Origin: Lineus longissimus
Lineage: Eukaryota > Nemertea > Pilidiophora > Heteronemertea > Lineidae
Length of the DNA: 64,000 bases
Direction: 5' to 3'
Assembly (NCBI RefSeq): GCF_910592395.1
Contig: NC_088315.1
Span: forward strand, 622,501 to 686,500
This document shows positions 42,601-54,640 of the stretch, piece by piece (within the stretch, counting starts at the first letter, position 1; each line of letters begins with the position of its first letter). A model generated the notes under the pieces. That model worked only from the letters and a program-made list of their open reading frames with translations. It did not search any database and was not told where the DNA came from. The position numbers and the translations under genes were made by a program.

Positions 42601-45600
42601 GGTTTAGAATTCAGAGTCTTTGTCGCTCTCTAAAGTAAATACGGAGATTAGACGAGTCATGATCAGTGAACCTCTGAGAAGATGTTTTTTTGTGTCATAT
42701 TAGTTCATCGTATATTTGTGACTTACTAATTGATGGCCATTATGTACAGGAAGTGTGGAGCAAGTATTTTGAAGACTGGATGAGACGGGGAGAGGTTTCT
42801 GTGTGTGCAGACGGCGATGCCTTCAGCCTTCAGATGGGTATACGCTGAAATAGAAAGGAAAAATAAGGAATGCTACAGGGGCTCTCTTGTGATCACTAGG
42901 TAACTTACTGTGCACAGTTGAGGTACTGGTTTCTGGTTTGTCTCAGTGATAACTGTAGCGTGAACAATGTCAATGCACTGTACGATAGTATAGAGGCACA
43001 TATCGTCTACTTTAGGCACCTTATCTAGAACACTGCTGGCAGCGTGTGGTTTCCCTTGAAAGAGAACTGCCTCACCTACCTAGATGTGTCAGAGATTGAT
43101 GAAGGCCACTGTCTCCAACGTTGTACCAGATTTTGACCAGCTGCCATAGGTTGGGGTCGTCACTGGGTAGGAAAACCTGAAAGATGCATTGCCAGGGGTC
43201 ATTTGAAAGCAAGTCCTGGTTCCGGCTTGGCAGTGTCACGTGGTTTGCTAAAGAAAGACACCTTGTAAGATGTTACCGAGTCATCTTCTCCTCCTCTCGG
43301 ATGCAAGAGAACACCGCATGTTGCGCTGTTTGAGTTTTCTGTGCCATGTGCAGGCTTTTCGTAACCTTAGACAATTTATCTCGATTTATAACAATATTCT
43401 ATAACATTGAACACCTGAGTTGGATCCTTTCGTTCCAGAACTTACTGGGTTTCCCTCTCCCTTCTCTTGGAAGAGTTGAATGGCGATAGGCATGATGTCC
43501 CCAGCCTTGTTCACGTAGAAGAGGCCAATCGGCTGGGTGACCTGAAATATGACCAAAGGAAAGTGAAGAGCGTTTCTTCGTGGTTGTTCATGTACACAGT
43601 GCAATCACAAATATATAAACCGCGTGTAGGAACATGAAAGTCTGCATCATTGAGTGTTGGTTACTGTTCTTATCGACGACTGGTGTCTCTGCACTGAGCC
43701 TGATGACTAGACATAATAAGCTTTTCTCGCGTGTCTAGCATCACCAATAATTTACCTTGCCGCGAAGACCATCTATTCCAACCATAACCTTCAGGTCGCA
43801 AATGTAAATTTTCTTGGCTTCCATTGCGGCTGACAGCTTCATGCCCTCTAAGAATGGTTCCACCATCTCGTCGGTCACACCGAAGCTGAGAAGAAATAGA
43901 AATCAGATTTTTAAACGCACTCATGTTGATAAAAACGGGGGTTACGATTGTGAAAAAGGGTATGGGTTGGTTAAAAAGTATTGATGGGGGAAAGTAAACT
44001 GTTGAAATGTTACGGAGGGTAAGAGCGGAATTTTAGGAAAGGTAGGCGTACTGCAGCCGGTTTATTTGATGCTGGTGAATTTTATGCTGTTGATCAACAA
44101 ATGCCTTGCCATAGTGAAGGCTTACTCAGTACACTTTATAATGGGTAACTGATGATATGCATTACATCCTTCATGATAGTCCACATACATCGCTAACCTT
44201 CAATGACCTATTTTCATGGACGCCATGCAGCTGTGCGGACAATAAAACACATATGTTGGCATGATATTTGGGCTTCCACTAGTGGATGCAAACCATGAAC
44301 AACTAAATGATACTCAGAAATTATATATTCATCATTTATGCATTGTGGGTGTTTAGCGCAGGCCAGAACTTGATGCATCAGTTCGCCGGGTGCATTTCCT
44401 GCATTTTGGATAATTCCGACTTAATCGACATTGGTTTGCTGTCGCAACCTTCTGCTTTATCACATACCCTATGTGCACTGATCCGGCAGACAAAACATCG
44501 GAAAAACAAAAAATACCCCCGAAAACTTCACCAAAATTAAGGACAGTGTACCAAAGACCGGTTTTTATAAGATAATGATTAATGGTTTGGCAAAGAACTT
44601 TCGCAACCTGGAAAATGAAACTCTCGAACTTCTGAAACTTTCTGATCGATATACGCAACGCAAAATCTGTTAAATAAGTATTTGAGAAATCCTTCACCTA
44701 TTTTGACATTGAACATCTGATATTGAACAAAGGCTCAGTTGTTGACGTGGTTTATATTTCGATTTCAAGCTGTGGCGACTTATGTTTTGTTCAAAAGGGG
44801 CTGAATTGATGGAGAGGCTCGTATGACACTTGTTACTAATATCGATTGGGTTTACACGGGTTTCGAACAAGGGCCAAGCAACAAGTTATTGATCTAATGC
44901 AAAATACAGCATTCGGCAGTATACTCGCATGGGCTTGCCTGTCAAGTGTTAAACGTTTCGTAAATTCAAATCGTCTGACCAAAAACCCCAATGGCTAGTC
45001 CGTGGGTTGACCTAAGTTGGGCTATGGCTTCTGACAACTCATACTAAATGTGTCAGGCTCATACATGCAAATTCTGTTTTAGACTTACTTGTCTGGTATG
45101 GCGGTGCATAACTTGATAATGACAGGGTTGCAACTCATGACTCTCTGAGCGCCGAACCAGGCGTCTTCGCTCCAATGTTCCATCGACTAGAGAGACGAAG
45201 AATGTCAGCTAGTTGTGAGGTTTAGATACTGAACGAGGGCGTTAAACTTAACATGGAATGAGGTCATCAGAAAATGACATCTCGCGTGAAGAATCCCCCC
45301 CCCCCATCACGAAGGAACTTAGCTTGAGTATCAGAATGAAAAGCGCAGACAGCCACATTCACAGCAACATCAGTAGGTAAGACCGCATCCTATGTGGCTC
45401 ATGGTTTAACGAGACTCTGCCTTCACATTTTTGGCTATATGGAGGTGGGCCAACGATTATAAAGTGTGCTCATCTAACTACATGTATTTGGGGATTAGAC
45501 TGCGCGTTTCATTTTTATCACTCCAAGTAGAAAAGGTTTCTCTAAGTGCCTTGCTCAAGGACCCGCTCTATCATGTATGTCCCTTTTACCTTTGGCCTGT

Positions 45601-46997
45601 CAATATGCTCGAGCCTCCCATAGATCTCCTTCAGTTCTTTGATGGATTCGAAATTCCCTCCGCCAGAGAGTAACTTCGTGATCAACAGAGAGCCCTTGAC
45701 GTTATCCTGCAGTTCCGTTAAATCATTCTGAAATCAAACCATGCACTGATCTGAGTAACCTTCGTTGTGATCTGAATAGTTCATATATGATGGATTGTAG
45801 GAAAAGAGAAGTCGGCAGTGGATTGTGAGCTGAGACAAGTCTGAGGCGGATTGTGACTAAAGACAAGTCTGGGACGAAGACAAGTCTGAGGCGGATTGTG
45901 ACTAAAGACAAGTCTGGGACGAAGACAAGTCTGAGGCGGATTGTGACTTAAGACAAGTCTGCTGATTCTGACGAAAGACTGGTCTGAGACGGATTCTGAC
46001 TAAAGACAAGTCCTCAGGCGGATTGTGACTTACGACAGGTCTGAGGCGGATTGTGACTAACGACAGGTCTGAGGCGGATTGTGACTTAAGACAAGTCCTC
46101 AGCCGGATTGTGACTAATGATAGGTCTGAGGCGCATTGTGACTAAAGACAAGTCAGAGCCTTACCTTGTACTCGGCGGAGAACTCTTCATCTTGGGGGAA
46201 GTTCTTGACCTTAAATATCGGAAGAGAAGTTGTGGTATGATATGGACGAAGCTATGGAATGCATAACATTAGAGAGGCAACGATGACCTACGATAGCAAC
46301 AACGTAAATGCTTCTGAACAACATAGCACTACACCAACAACAGTATGATAACGTTGTGTGGAACGAGGCTAGGGAACATAACGACACAGCTGCGACAGGT
46401 TTAACGTTACTGTGAGGTAAAGTGGAACTCTTTTAGCTACGTGGAGTAAGGCCTACGTTTACTTTTCTGGCTCACCTTGACGGGTAGTCCCTCCCCTGCT
46501 CTACCGTACTCATACACATTCTTCTTTGCCTCCAACTCAGCGTCCCGCAACTCCTTGTACTTGTCAAACTGCGGCAGCACGGCGTCGAGACGCTGAATAA
46601 ACAGCGGACACTTGGCCTCAACCCAGCGGTGAACAGGGAAGATGTAGTTACCCTTCGTCCTGTTGTCCAGAACCTCAATGACATCAACAAACCAATTGGC
46701 GTTCGTGATGCCAGAGGTATCGCGATTGAGTTCAATCCTGGCAATTGGACCCAGCGAGAGCTCGTGGTTACGTATCCGGAACTCATCAACATGGCCGCGC
46801 TCGAAGTCGTCCCGCATGGGGACGTCTAGCTTCATCAGCGGGCTGCTCTCCCCCTCGTCATCATATAACCGGATTGAGACGTGAGCGTCCGTCCCGGCGT
46901 TTTTCTTGTCTCCGGTCTTGATTCTAATGATATAGGTAGACTGCCAGGCGAGCGGGACCCGTCCGGTGTCCAAACACTTATTGATGGCGTTACCCAT
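39668..46997 (-). CDS. Animal lipoxygenase with N-terminal PLAT/LH2 domain (arachidonate lipoxygenase-like)
   Basis: Fourteen coding exons on the minus strand, in order: 46997-46476, 46209-46165, 45727-45590, 45186-45089, 43885-43756, 43541-43446, 43176-43080, 42844-42727, 42457-42365, 42168-42108, 41609-41504, 41294-41029, 40853-40690, 39782-39668. All joins are GT-AG and in phase, giving 682 aa, the usual animal size. An in-frame TAA lies just upstream of ATG 46997. Residues about 18-130 are the PLAT (beta-barrel, membrane/Ca) domain; the rest is the catalytic domain. Iron ligands are complete: H369 and H374 in HQSLTH, H561 and N565 in HAAAN, and the terminal Ile682 in PNSISI. Also present are 'WSEDAWFGAQ', 'GDIMPIAIQL' and 'LPFYPYRDDA'. 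It should insert O2 into polyunsaturated fatty acids such as arachidonate. Subtype (5-, 8-, 12-, 15-) cannot be assigned, so no symbol is given. No allene oxide synthase domain is fused to it. Confidence 0.95.
39890..40253. repeat. 46-bp x 8 minisatellite in the last lipoxygenase intron
   Basis: Eight near-identical 46-bp units begin at 39890, 39936, 39982, 40028, 40074, 40120, 40166 and 40212. The array lies in the terminal intron (39783-40689) of the lipoxygenase gene, about 110 bp upstream of the last acceptor in the sense direction. Read in the gene's sense, each copy contains GTAAGT, and all but the copy at 39890 also contain GTGAGT. Both are consensus 5' splice motifs. Confidence 0.97.
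45295..45305. repeat. 11-base C homopolymer in a lipoxygenase intron
   Basis: Eleven consecutive C residues lie between exons 3 and 4 of the lipoxygenase gene. Confidence 0.9.
45815..46155. repeat. Degenerate 28-bp tandem repeat in lipoxygenase intron 2
   Basis: About eleven diverged copies of a roughly 28-bp unit resembling 'gaggcggattgtgactaaag' plus 'acaagtct' run head to tail. They fill most of the intron between exon 2 (46165-46209) and exon 3 (45590-45727). Substitutions and small indels among copies make it older than the 46-bp array in the last intron. Confidence 0.9.
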
Positions 46998-48030
46998 ACC
47001 TTAAACCTGTATCTCATAGAGAAATAATAACAGCCTATTAGCAATTACTGTGTTTCAACACAATGTTTGAGCTACAGTTTTGCAAAACCGGTGTAACATT
47101 TTGGGTTGTTCCCCATATTTTAGTGTCCATAGAGTAGACCGCTAGAGAAAGTAGACACCAAGAAGTTTACAGGTCACTGACCAAAACAAGTAAGGGCGTG
47201 GCGTTTGTTTTGAAGCTATAAAGCTCTGGTTCTCAAACCTTATCAACTGAGTATACTGTCACTTCGTTGGGAAGACATAATTCGATTTGTGGAATTGGAA
47301 ATATCAGACCAAAACTTACTTACGGGTATACAGAAAATGTTGACCCTGGATTTGTGCTCGTGTTGAAATCTGTCGCGGTCGTTTATTCCGAAGTTCTGGG
47401 CCCGAAATCAAAGTCAGTCATCAAAAAAGCACCTTCTTTTGCCTTATCCTGGATGCAGAGTGAGAGTTTTTGTACAGTTCGAGAAATTCCTCTTCAGTGC
47501 AACAATGAAGAATCAATATTTGGTAGATATTATTTCAATATCGTATCACCGAGCGGATGTTCCGTCATTTGAGTTTGCATATCATTGAAAATAATGAATG
47601 CTATCAATGGGTGATTTACATATGTCATACATTTATAATAAGTTGCAGAGCATTATACTCTAAATAGACAGATGTTTCATATAAACTGTGGCCGTCGTGT
47701 GGGTGTTGAGGATGGTCTAGGAGGTAGAATAGTACCAGCACATCAGTCCTACCCATATCATCATCAAGCTCTTGTCTTTTAAACCCAAGCCACTCGAGCC
47801 ATTGCTTTTTGACTCGGCTGTCCATTGTGTGGGGATTCGGACAGTGTCAGCGAATCACTGTCCGCTATGGTTACCGAAGCGGCTAGCAGACGACAGCAAA
47901 TTGTCCTAAAAAGGTAGATAATGCAGTGTTTTTGTGGCTCTATGCCAAAATAATGGCACAATTTGCGCTTATTTCTACCATAATGGCCCGAGTTGTGGAG
48001 ATTATTGAACGAGCCATGTTGTGCAGCATG
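46998..48030. other. Region upstream of lipoxygenase, probable 5' UTR and promoter
   Basis: Minus-strand sequence just upstream of the lipoxygenase ATG contains a 'gagatacag' acceptor-like site ending at 47010, so a non-coding 5' exon farther upstream is possible. I could not identify that exon or a convincing TATA box. Open frames here (for example plus 47267-47572) are unrecognised. Confidence 0.4.
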
Positions 48031-48520
48031 TCACCTCCTATGCAAGTCTCTACCTCCTCTATGACGTCCATGTCCAATGTCACCTCCTATGCAAGTCCCT
48101 GTCTCAATGTCACCTCCTATGCAAGTCCATGTCAAATATCACCTCCTATGCAAGTCCCTGTCTCAATGTCACCTCCTATGCAAGTCCCTGTCTCAATGTC
48201 ACCACCTATGCAAGTCCCTGTCTCAATGTCACCTCCTATGCAAGTCCCTGTCTCAATGTCACCTGCTATGCAAGTCCCTGTCTCAATGTCACCTCCTATG
48301 CAAGTCCTGTCTCAATGTCACCTCCTATGCAAGTCCTGTCTCAATGTCACCTCCTATGCAAGTCCTGTCTCAATGTCACCTCCTATGCAAGTCCTGTCCC
48401 AATGTCACCACCTATGCAAGTCCCTGTCTCAATGTCACCTCCTATGCAAGTCCTGTCTCAATGTCACCTCCTATGCAAGTCCCTGTCAAATGCCACCTCC
48501 TATGCAAGTACCTGTCCCTC
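48031..48520. repeat. 30/29-bp minisatellite between lipoxygenase and CNDP2
   Basis: Sixteen copies of 'tatgcaag' mark a tandem array of a 30-bp unit (consensus 'cctatgcaagtccctgtctc' followed by 'aatgtcacct'). Several later copies are 29 bp after loss of one C. All three forward frames stay open across it (173-216 codons), giving Cys/Pro/Ser-rich repetitive peptides. This is best explained by a unit lacking stops, not by a gene: no splice-linked exons or conserved flanks are visible. Confidence 0.93.
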
Positions 48521-48713
48521 GAGCTACTTTGCCAAGCACTGACATATATAATAAACCCTGTGCCCACCCACTGTGACACAAGTTTTTTGACAGTGTAATC
48601 CACCTTCGATAAACAATTTGCAGCAAGAGTAAAATGACACGATCTGATTAGAGAATGGAAGAGGATGATAATGAACAAGAGTAAAACTATCAGTTTCAAT
48701 CAGAAAATAACGA

Positions 48714-48719
48714 TTTAAT
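48714..48719 (-). promoter_or_regulatory. Candidate poly(A) signal of CNDP2 (ATTAAA)
   Basis: Read on the minus strand, ATTAAA lies about 465 bp beyond the CNDP2 stop at 49183. No AATAAA was found between them. The assignment is by position only. Confidence 0.35.
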
Positions 48720-49182
48720 ACTCGGATATAGAACAACAGATGGTATTACCAGAAGGTTTTACCAACTCATGCAATCACCAGAACGGTTGATCTTACATTG
48801 CTGGCTCAATTTGTCCACTACAGTCTACTATACTTCTTATTAGTTGCACAATTGCATTCAAAGCATTACTGATGGAATACTCTTTGAGGATCAACAAGAA
48901 AAAGACCACTAAACTCCTTTCAAACACCTGTTTCAACCATGTAAATCAATGTACTTAAATATGCAAATAGATTACATTATGATTATGCTCTTTCAGTGAT
49001 CACTGTTTTCAATGGCTTTTCAACATAAATACAATTCCCATACTGCATTGCAGCAGTGTCATCTCTTCTTTGAAAAGTTTGTAACTTGATAAGTGCAGAC
49101 TATGATCTCATCAGTAAATCTGTCTTAAGTCTTTTTCAGCCGTGCCAAATCGCGGGTCTATGGTTGTTGTGATTGTGTGCCT

Positions 49183-52100
49183 TTAGAGTTGTGAAATCTC
49201 GTGGAAGTATGCGGCAAGCAGCTTGGTCTGAAATATAAACCGAAGCTAATTAATGAAATAATTCGACTATGAAAAATTTACCTTTTTTTAAATCAAGAGT
49301 AGGCTTCAGGGTGTTCGTTTCAACAAAAATGTCCGTCTCAAAAAGTACATTGTAGTCAGCCATTCATCCCACCAGATGGCAGCACAGAGGGCGACTTAAT
49401 GATCATTACAACAGCTGTGACCAAGTCTCTACAGAGGCACTCTTAGGCATACAAAATGTAACGCAATGCACCCTCGAGTTTGACCAATCCCACCACCACA
49501 CAATGTGGATCAGATCAGTCACAGTACTTCCACTCTATTGCTCTACATTATAGAGCTTTCCAGTATTCCATAGGAAGCCTACGCACTGGGCAGGAGGTGA
49601 CCAGAGCAGAAGAGACTGAGTAGTCACTTTTTGGCTTCAATGTATTTGAAGTGTTGAGCCAGTATGTACATACCCCCTTGATGTAGTTATTCCTAGCAAA
49701 CTTTTCATTCTGTGAATGTGCTCCATCATCAGACTGGCCCATCGGTAGCAGCATGACGTTCTTCCCGGTCGCCTCCTGGAGGGTGAGAGTGACAGGGATG
49801 CTGCCACCCTCTCGGGTTAGGTCAGGATCAACACCAAACACGGTCTTGACGGCTCTCCTGCCGGCCAGGTAGTGAGGATGGTCAAAGTCGCTCACCCATG
49901 GTTTGCCTCCATGGCCCATCTCAACGCTAAAGGCATAAAGAGTAATTCAGAGAGATCCTCGGAGTTGTGAATAACTGTGTGCAAACACACATACTGCCAG
50001 TTTAGCCCCTACTTTGCTGATGATGTACTGGTTTAGCTCGGATGTGGAGAGTAAGCATCGAAACACTTCCTTCCCACCAGGTCAAACATCATTTCATGAT
50101 GCCGTTTTTGTGGCACTTGGGATGTAATTAGCATGTAATTCCAGGCCTCCTCAAATTTCAATTCTTGCGTAATATTTACAGAGTATTCATAGCTTCTCAT
50201 TTTCCAAACCTTTGGTTGGGCAGTCAGCATGATCATTCCTACTTACTGGAGTTTATTAGGGCTGCCTCTCTCCTTGAAGACTTTCTCCAGATGCTGCTTC
50301 ACCAACCTCTCGATCTCAGCAGGATTCTGATCCGGGACAATTCGGACAGAGAATTTACCATTCACCTTCTTTGGAATGACTGTCTTAGCACCAACGTCAC
50401 TGAATGCACCTTCAATACCTAGTAAAACAAAGGAGAATGGAACCATTGACAGACAATACTGTTTGTATGTGTATGACCTGGAAGAGCAAGGAGCAAGTCT
50501 GGAGAAGGCCTATGTCAAGTAAACATATGTGTTGCAAGCCAGGTGCTTTAAAGACTTGAGTCGCCGTATGAGGCTAAAGACAGATGCCCTATCATTCCCT
50601 CCATGAGGACCCCATGTACCGGTTCTCATAGTACATCAGACAATGAATCACAGTACCGGTATCAGGCATAAGGTTACCTGGATGATTCACAGATCTGCCA
50701 ACCAGCAACAAGAGTAGCTAAATCCTCGGTAGTAAAGTAGCATACCTTGAGAGAGGAATAACACTGTGTTGAGCACCTGAACTTACCATGGAGAGAGAGG
50801 GATGGATAGCGCCACCTATGTTGTAGTACATGCTCCTTCTTATCATGGATGAGCTTTGGTACTTACCATGGAGAGAGAGGGATGGATAGCGCCACCTATG
50901 TTGTAGTACATGCTCCTTCTTATCATGGATGAGTTTTGGAGCACCAATATCCTTCCTGTAGTCCTCCTGAAAGTGAACGAGTGCTAGACTGATCAGTCAT
51001 GAGAACAATGTGTACATTAGGAAAATATCATTTCTATTCTAAAGTCTAAGTCCCTGAAAGACCAAGACACTGGTCATAACAGTTCTTGGCCACAGTGGGC
51101 TCAACTCACCAAAAAATCTAAGAAATTTTTTGCTGGATTAAAGATACTTGACAAATTAATGGATTCAAACTCACCATGTCGAAGTCAATGACCTCATACA
51201 GCTTGGCCTCAGCTTCTGAGAGTTCCTTTACGGAGTCGTAAACACCAGGCACCAGGATCTTTCCTTTACTGTCCACCAGGCTACCCATGAGCGCAATCAG
51301 ATCACCAAGTGCTTCATGGCTGAAATTATCACAGAACTAAGTTTAGCTCAATCTGAAATACGTGATTTTTAAAGCCCATTCGCCAGCAGTCCTGTCACAT
51401 GGATGGAGAAGGACTTTGAATTGATAAGAAAAACAAGACCAGCTGCAGCCAGAATCCATGGCTACAGCAAATTTTTTACCCGAGACAATGAGGAGAACAT
51501 CTCTTCTGAGGGTAAGGTATGACATTAGAGGCAAACGCAATGAAGAAGATAATGAGAAACAGCAGTGTGTGGGTATCGTCATGGGCCTCTGTTAACCATG
51601 TCGCTGATTTGGGAGTGCCTCACACACGCGACCAACTCAACCAAGGCTTCACTAGTCAAACTTACACAGTCCCACCAAACACTCCGGAGTGAAGGTCCAT
51701 GGCGGCACATTCAACTTCGCAGAAGAAGTAGCAGATCCCCCTGAAAAAAGTAGACAATTGCTTGAGTTGACATCACAAAACATCCTTGGTCATCAAACAG
51801 AAAAGCGTTCCTTGGACGTTCTGTTGTATGCTTGCTCTTTGTCACCAGTGAGCATTGACACTCAAGAAACTAAAGACAAAAGCTCAAAGCAGCAAAGTAT
51901 GTTAAACTTGACATACCTGAGGCCGTAGGTTATACAGGGCTTAGTCTTTCCCAGCCAGTAGTTGTCAGATATACACACATAATCAACATCCTACGAAAAA
52001 AGATAGATAAACATGAGTGTTTCAGTGCGGCAGCGGAGAGCATGAAATCAACCTTGCCTGGCTTCATTCCATATACTCGATACAGATCAGAGTTCAAATT

Positions 52101-53433
52101 CTCCAATTTACAACTTAATTGCCTTGAAGACAAAAGAACAAGAACAAAAAGGACTTACTTTTAGAAAGGTGTCTTTCCTGGCGAAGAGTAAGTCATCAAG
52201 TCCCTCGGAGCCATGCTCTTCCATGCCCTCGAAGCAGAACTTGATGTTGATTGGGATGTCTATGTTGAGCTTCTGGTGGGCTTCAATGCAGTTCAGCCAA
52301 GCGAGCACTGGACCCTACAAAGTAGGAGAAAACACATTGAGAGAACACGATAGTTCCGGCAATAAGTTTTGTCAACCTTTCAATTCAAATGAACGCAACC
52401 AATGTCTCTGTAAGCTAAAACTGAATGGAAATGACTTATTTCATCAATGACTAAACTTCGGTGTGCTTTTTTCTGGCAGTAGGCCTAGTCTCCTGTCGGG
52501 GAGTTGGCTGTCCTTGCATAGTTGACAGTGATTGACACATTAATTTCAAACCTTGTCATCTGTGGATCCTCTTCCGTACATCTTCCCATCTATTTCTGTC
52601 AAAACAAATGGTTCCGTGTCCCATCCATCTGACTTCTTAGCAGGTTGGACGTCGAGATGACCATAGATGCAGACGGTTTTCTTGCTGGGGTCATTGCCAA
52701 GCTGTCCCAGGATGACTGGGGGTAATGGAATCTTTGTTCCGTCGGGGAGATCTTGCATGCCAACATCACAGAGTTCCACACGTCCACCAAGGCTTTCAAT
52801 TTGCTGGAAGAGTGGAAGAAAATGATATTAAAATAATGGAAAGACGATGGATGAAAGTTTTAATGGAGTACCCACTTAGCTCCGGCTTGCCAACAATAAC
52901 CTACAGCTTAAAACAAGTGTCTTGAGCAACTGTAATTCATGAGTTTCAATAATTGCATTACAACACTAACAACTCTGCACTCTCCTCCATGTCCAATAAC
53001 TCTTCACTGAACAGTACCTTAGCAACTTCCTTGACCTGCCTAACTATTTCTGGGCGTTTCTCTGGCCATGATGACACGCTCTGGATGGCAACTGCATCAG
53101 CTAGTCTCTGAACATAAAGATCTTGATTTCCCTCAATGTATCTGAAATTTAAGGGAAAACTTTTGTCTCATCAAGTAGGAGAATGCGGAGAGTGCTGGAA
53201 GTGGTCCCAGTTATGGTCATGATCATCATTAATGGTGACTGGTAGTGGTACAGAGTGGAGTGGGCAGTGGTCGTGGACGAGTGGTGCAGTGGCTTCCCAC
53301 TTTCACTTTCCTTTTCATAAATTACTTTTGTGTTTTCTACCAAAACGCAAGTATGACATGTTAATTAACGGTCAAAATTAAAATATACGTACTCAAATAT
53401 CTTTTTCAGGGTGGCATCAGCGTTAGCAGACAT
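49183..53433 (-). CDS. CNDP2: Cytosolic non-specific dipeptidase (M20A metallopeptidase)
   Basis: Eleven exons on the minus strand: 53433-53393, 53141-53018, 52803-52552, 52314-52159, 51990-51917, 51740-51666, 51319-51175, 50966-50867, 50418-50247, 49926-49674, 49227-49183. The phases close to a 478-residue protein (human CNDP2 is 475). It hydrolyses Xaa-Xaa dipeptides such as Cys-Gly and carnosine-type substrates in the cytosol, as a dimer with two metal ions. All expected residues are present with a uniform +5 offset from human: H104 and D106 in YGHLDVQP, D137 in GRGSTDDK, E171/E172 in [12 protein letters not shown]200 in ISDNYW, H233 in [10 protein letters not shown] and H450 in GAHSQNE. 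There is no signal peptide, which fits CNDP2 and not the secreted carnosinase CNDP1. Exon 8 is followed by a partial tandem copy of itself (see the 80-bp repeat). It is head-to-head with PHRF1. Confidence 0.97.
50781..50937. repeat. 80-bp tandem duplication covering the end of CNDP2 exon 8 and its donor site
   Basis: The 80-bp unit starting 'acttaccatg' occurs at 50781 and again at 50861, with essentially one C/T difference in the shared part. In the gene's sense the first-met copy (50861 onward) belongs to the real exon 8, which has the acceptor. The second copy repeats about 70 exon bases and the GTAAGT donor but has no acceptor. Using the second donor would add 80 nt and shift the frame. 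Confidence 0.95.
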
Positions 53434-53840
53434 TTTGATCACAGTCTAATCAAGATTTGTAGGGGGCAGAAAGTGAAAATGAAGGCGGAAGTAAATGCCG
53501 GGCGAAGGTTTGGTACTGCGGACACACTCCTGCACGACGACTTATGAAAATTAATATGCATAGTTTTGTTCTATTTTGGGTATGATTGGAAGGTTTTTTC
53601 ACATATTGACAATATCAAGTACTTCATCAGATTCTGAGAATTTAGCAAATAGTCAGTTGAAAGCTTTAAAGCACTCTCAAATGTTGATATATCTGATTTA
53701 ATTGTTGGGTTTGGAAGATTATTTCGTTCTCTGCTAAACTTTGGTGACGTCACTTCCCACTTTCATCCGGGGTCTTTGTCTAAACATGTCGGATTGAGTA
53801 AATTTGCAGTGGATTATTCGGCATTTGTGTTAAATTTTAG
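53434..53840. promoter_or_regulatory. Shared divergent promoter region of CNDP2 and PHRF1
   Basis: The two genes face away from each other across this segment. It contains an ETS-like 'gcggaagt' at 53485-53492 and a perfect CRE 'tgacgtca' at 53745-53752 that runs into 'cttcc' (ETS core on the other strand). No TATA box is obvious. ATF/CREB plus ETS sites are typical of TATA-less housekeeping promoters. A donor-like 'ttttag/gtaaatg' at 53840/53841 could end a non-coding first exon of PHRF1 that splices to the acceptor at 54640. The motifs are seen; the function is inferred. Confidence 0.55.
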
Positions 53841-54640
53841 GTAAATGAAATTAATTTAGCAACGTTTTTATCATTCTGAAATGTGGACATTATAAATAAC
53901 TTGCGTTTCAATGTGTTAATGGAGCCAGATGTGATGTACTTTGCGTGTTATGTTCGCCTGTTATGGGTCAAATTTTAGGCCCAGATCTGAAAATGTACAC
54001 ATTTTCACTGTACATTTTCCTGTGCATTCATGCTATGTCTTTATTGATGTTTTGTCTGTCTGGGATAAAGAATGGACTGAATGGTCCAAGAAGCTGTCTA
54101 CAGTGTCTCACATCCAGGTTCACCATGTCATCATAGCTCACGCAAATAAAAGTGGGTGTGGTTTTGCATAGTAATTATGTAGGATGTTACCAGACCGTCT
54201 TCTTCAGTTCTTTCTTTTGTTTGTAAACCTAGAAATGTATTGTTTGGGCTCAGACTCTGTGTTTGATTTGTCTTTGTCGAAAAGGCCTTTTGATTCCCAT
54301 GATTCAGTGACTCTTACTGTGAGTGCGATTGAGCATGGTGTATGACAGAAGCGAAGACAAGTTTGACAAATGATTGAAAATTTGTTAGGGCTCTGCCCAG
54401 TCATACTATTTCACCTGGAAGAAAGTGTCACTTTTTGCATATTTACTGAGTGAAGTATATCACACTATGTATCTTGGTTTCTGTTGTGTTCTCAATGAAT
54501 GACATACTATCGGTGTCATCCTGTAGTAGTTAGTTCTTGTTGGACTAACAATGAAAGTTCTGTGAGGTACAGCACCTTATGAAAACTGATTTGGTGTCAA
54601 CTGTGTGTCTCATGAATTTCTTCTTGAATTGAATCTTCAG

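Noticed and set aside
47926-48598. Three overlapping plus-strand frames across the 30-bp minisatellite as coding genes
   Set aside because: All three frames are open because the repeat unit lacks stops. Frame-shifting 29-bp units and the absence of conserved flanks or splice-linked exons argue against a gene.
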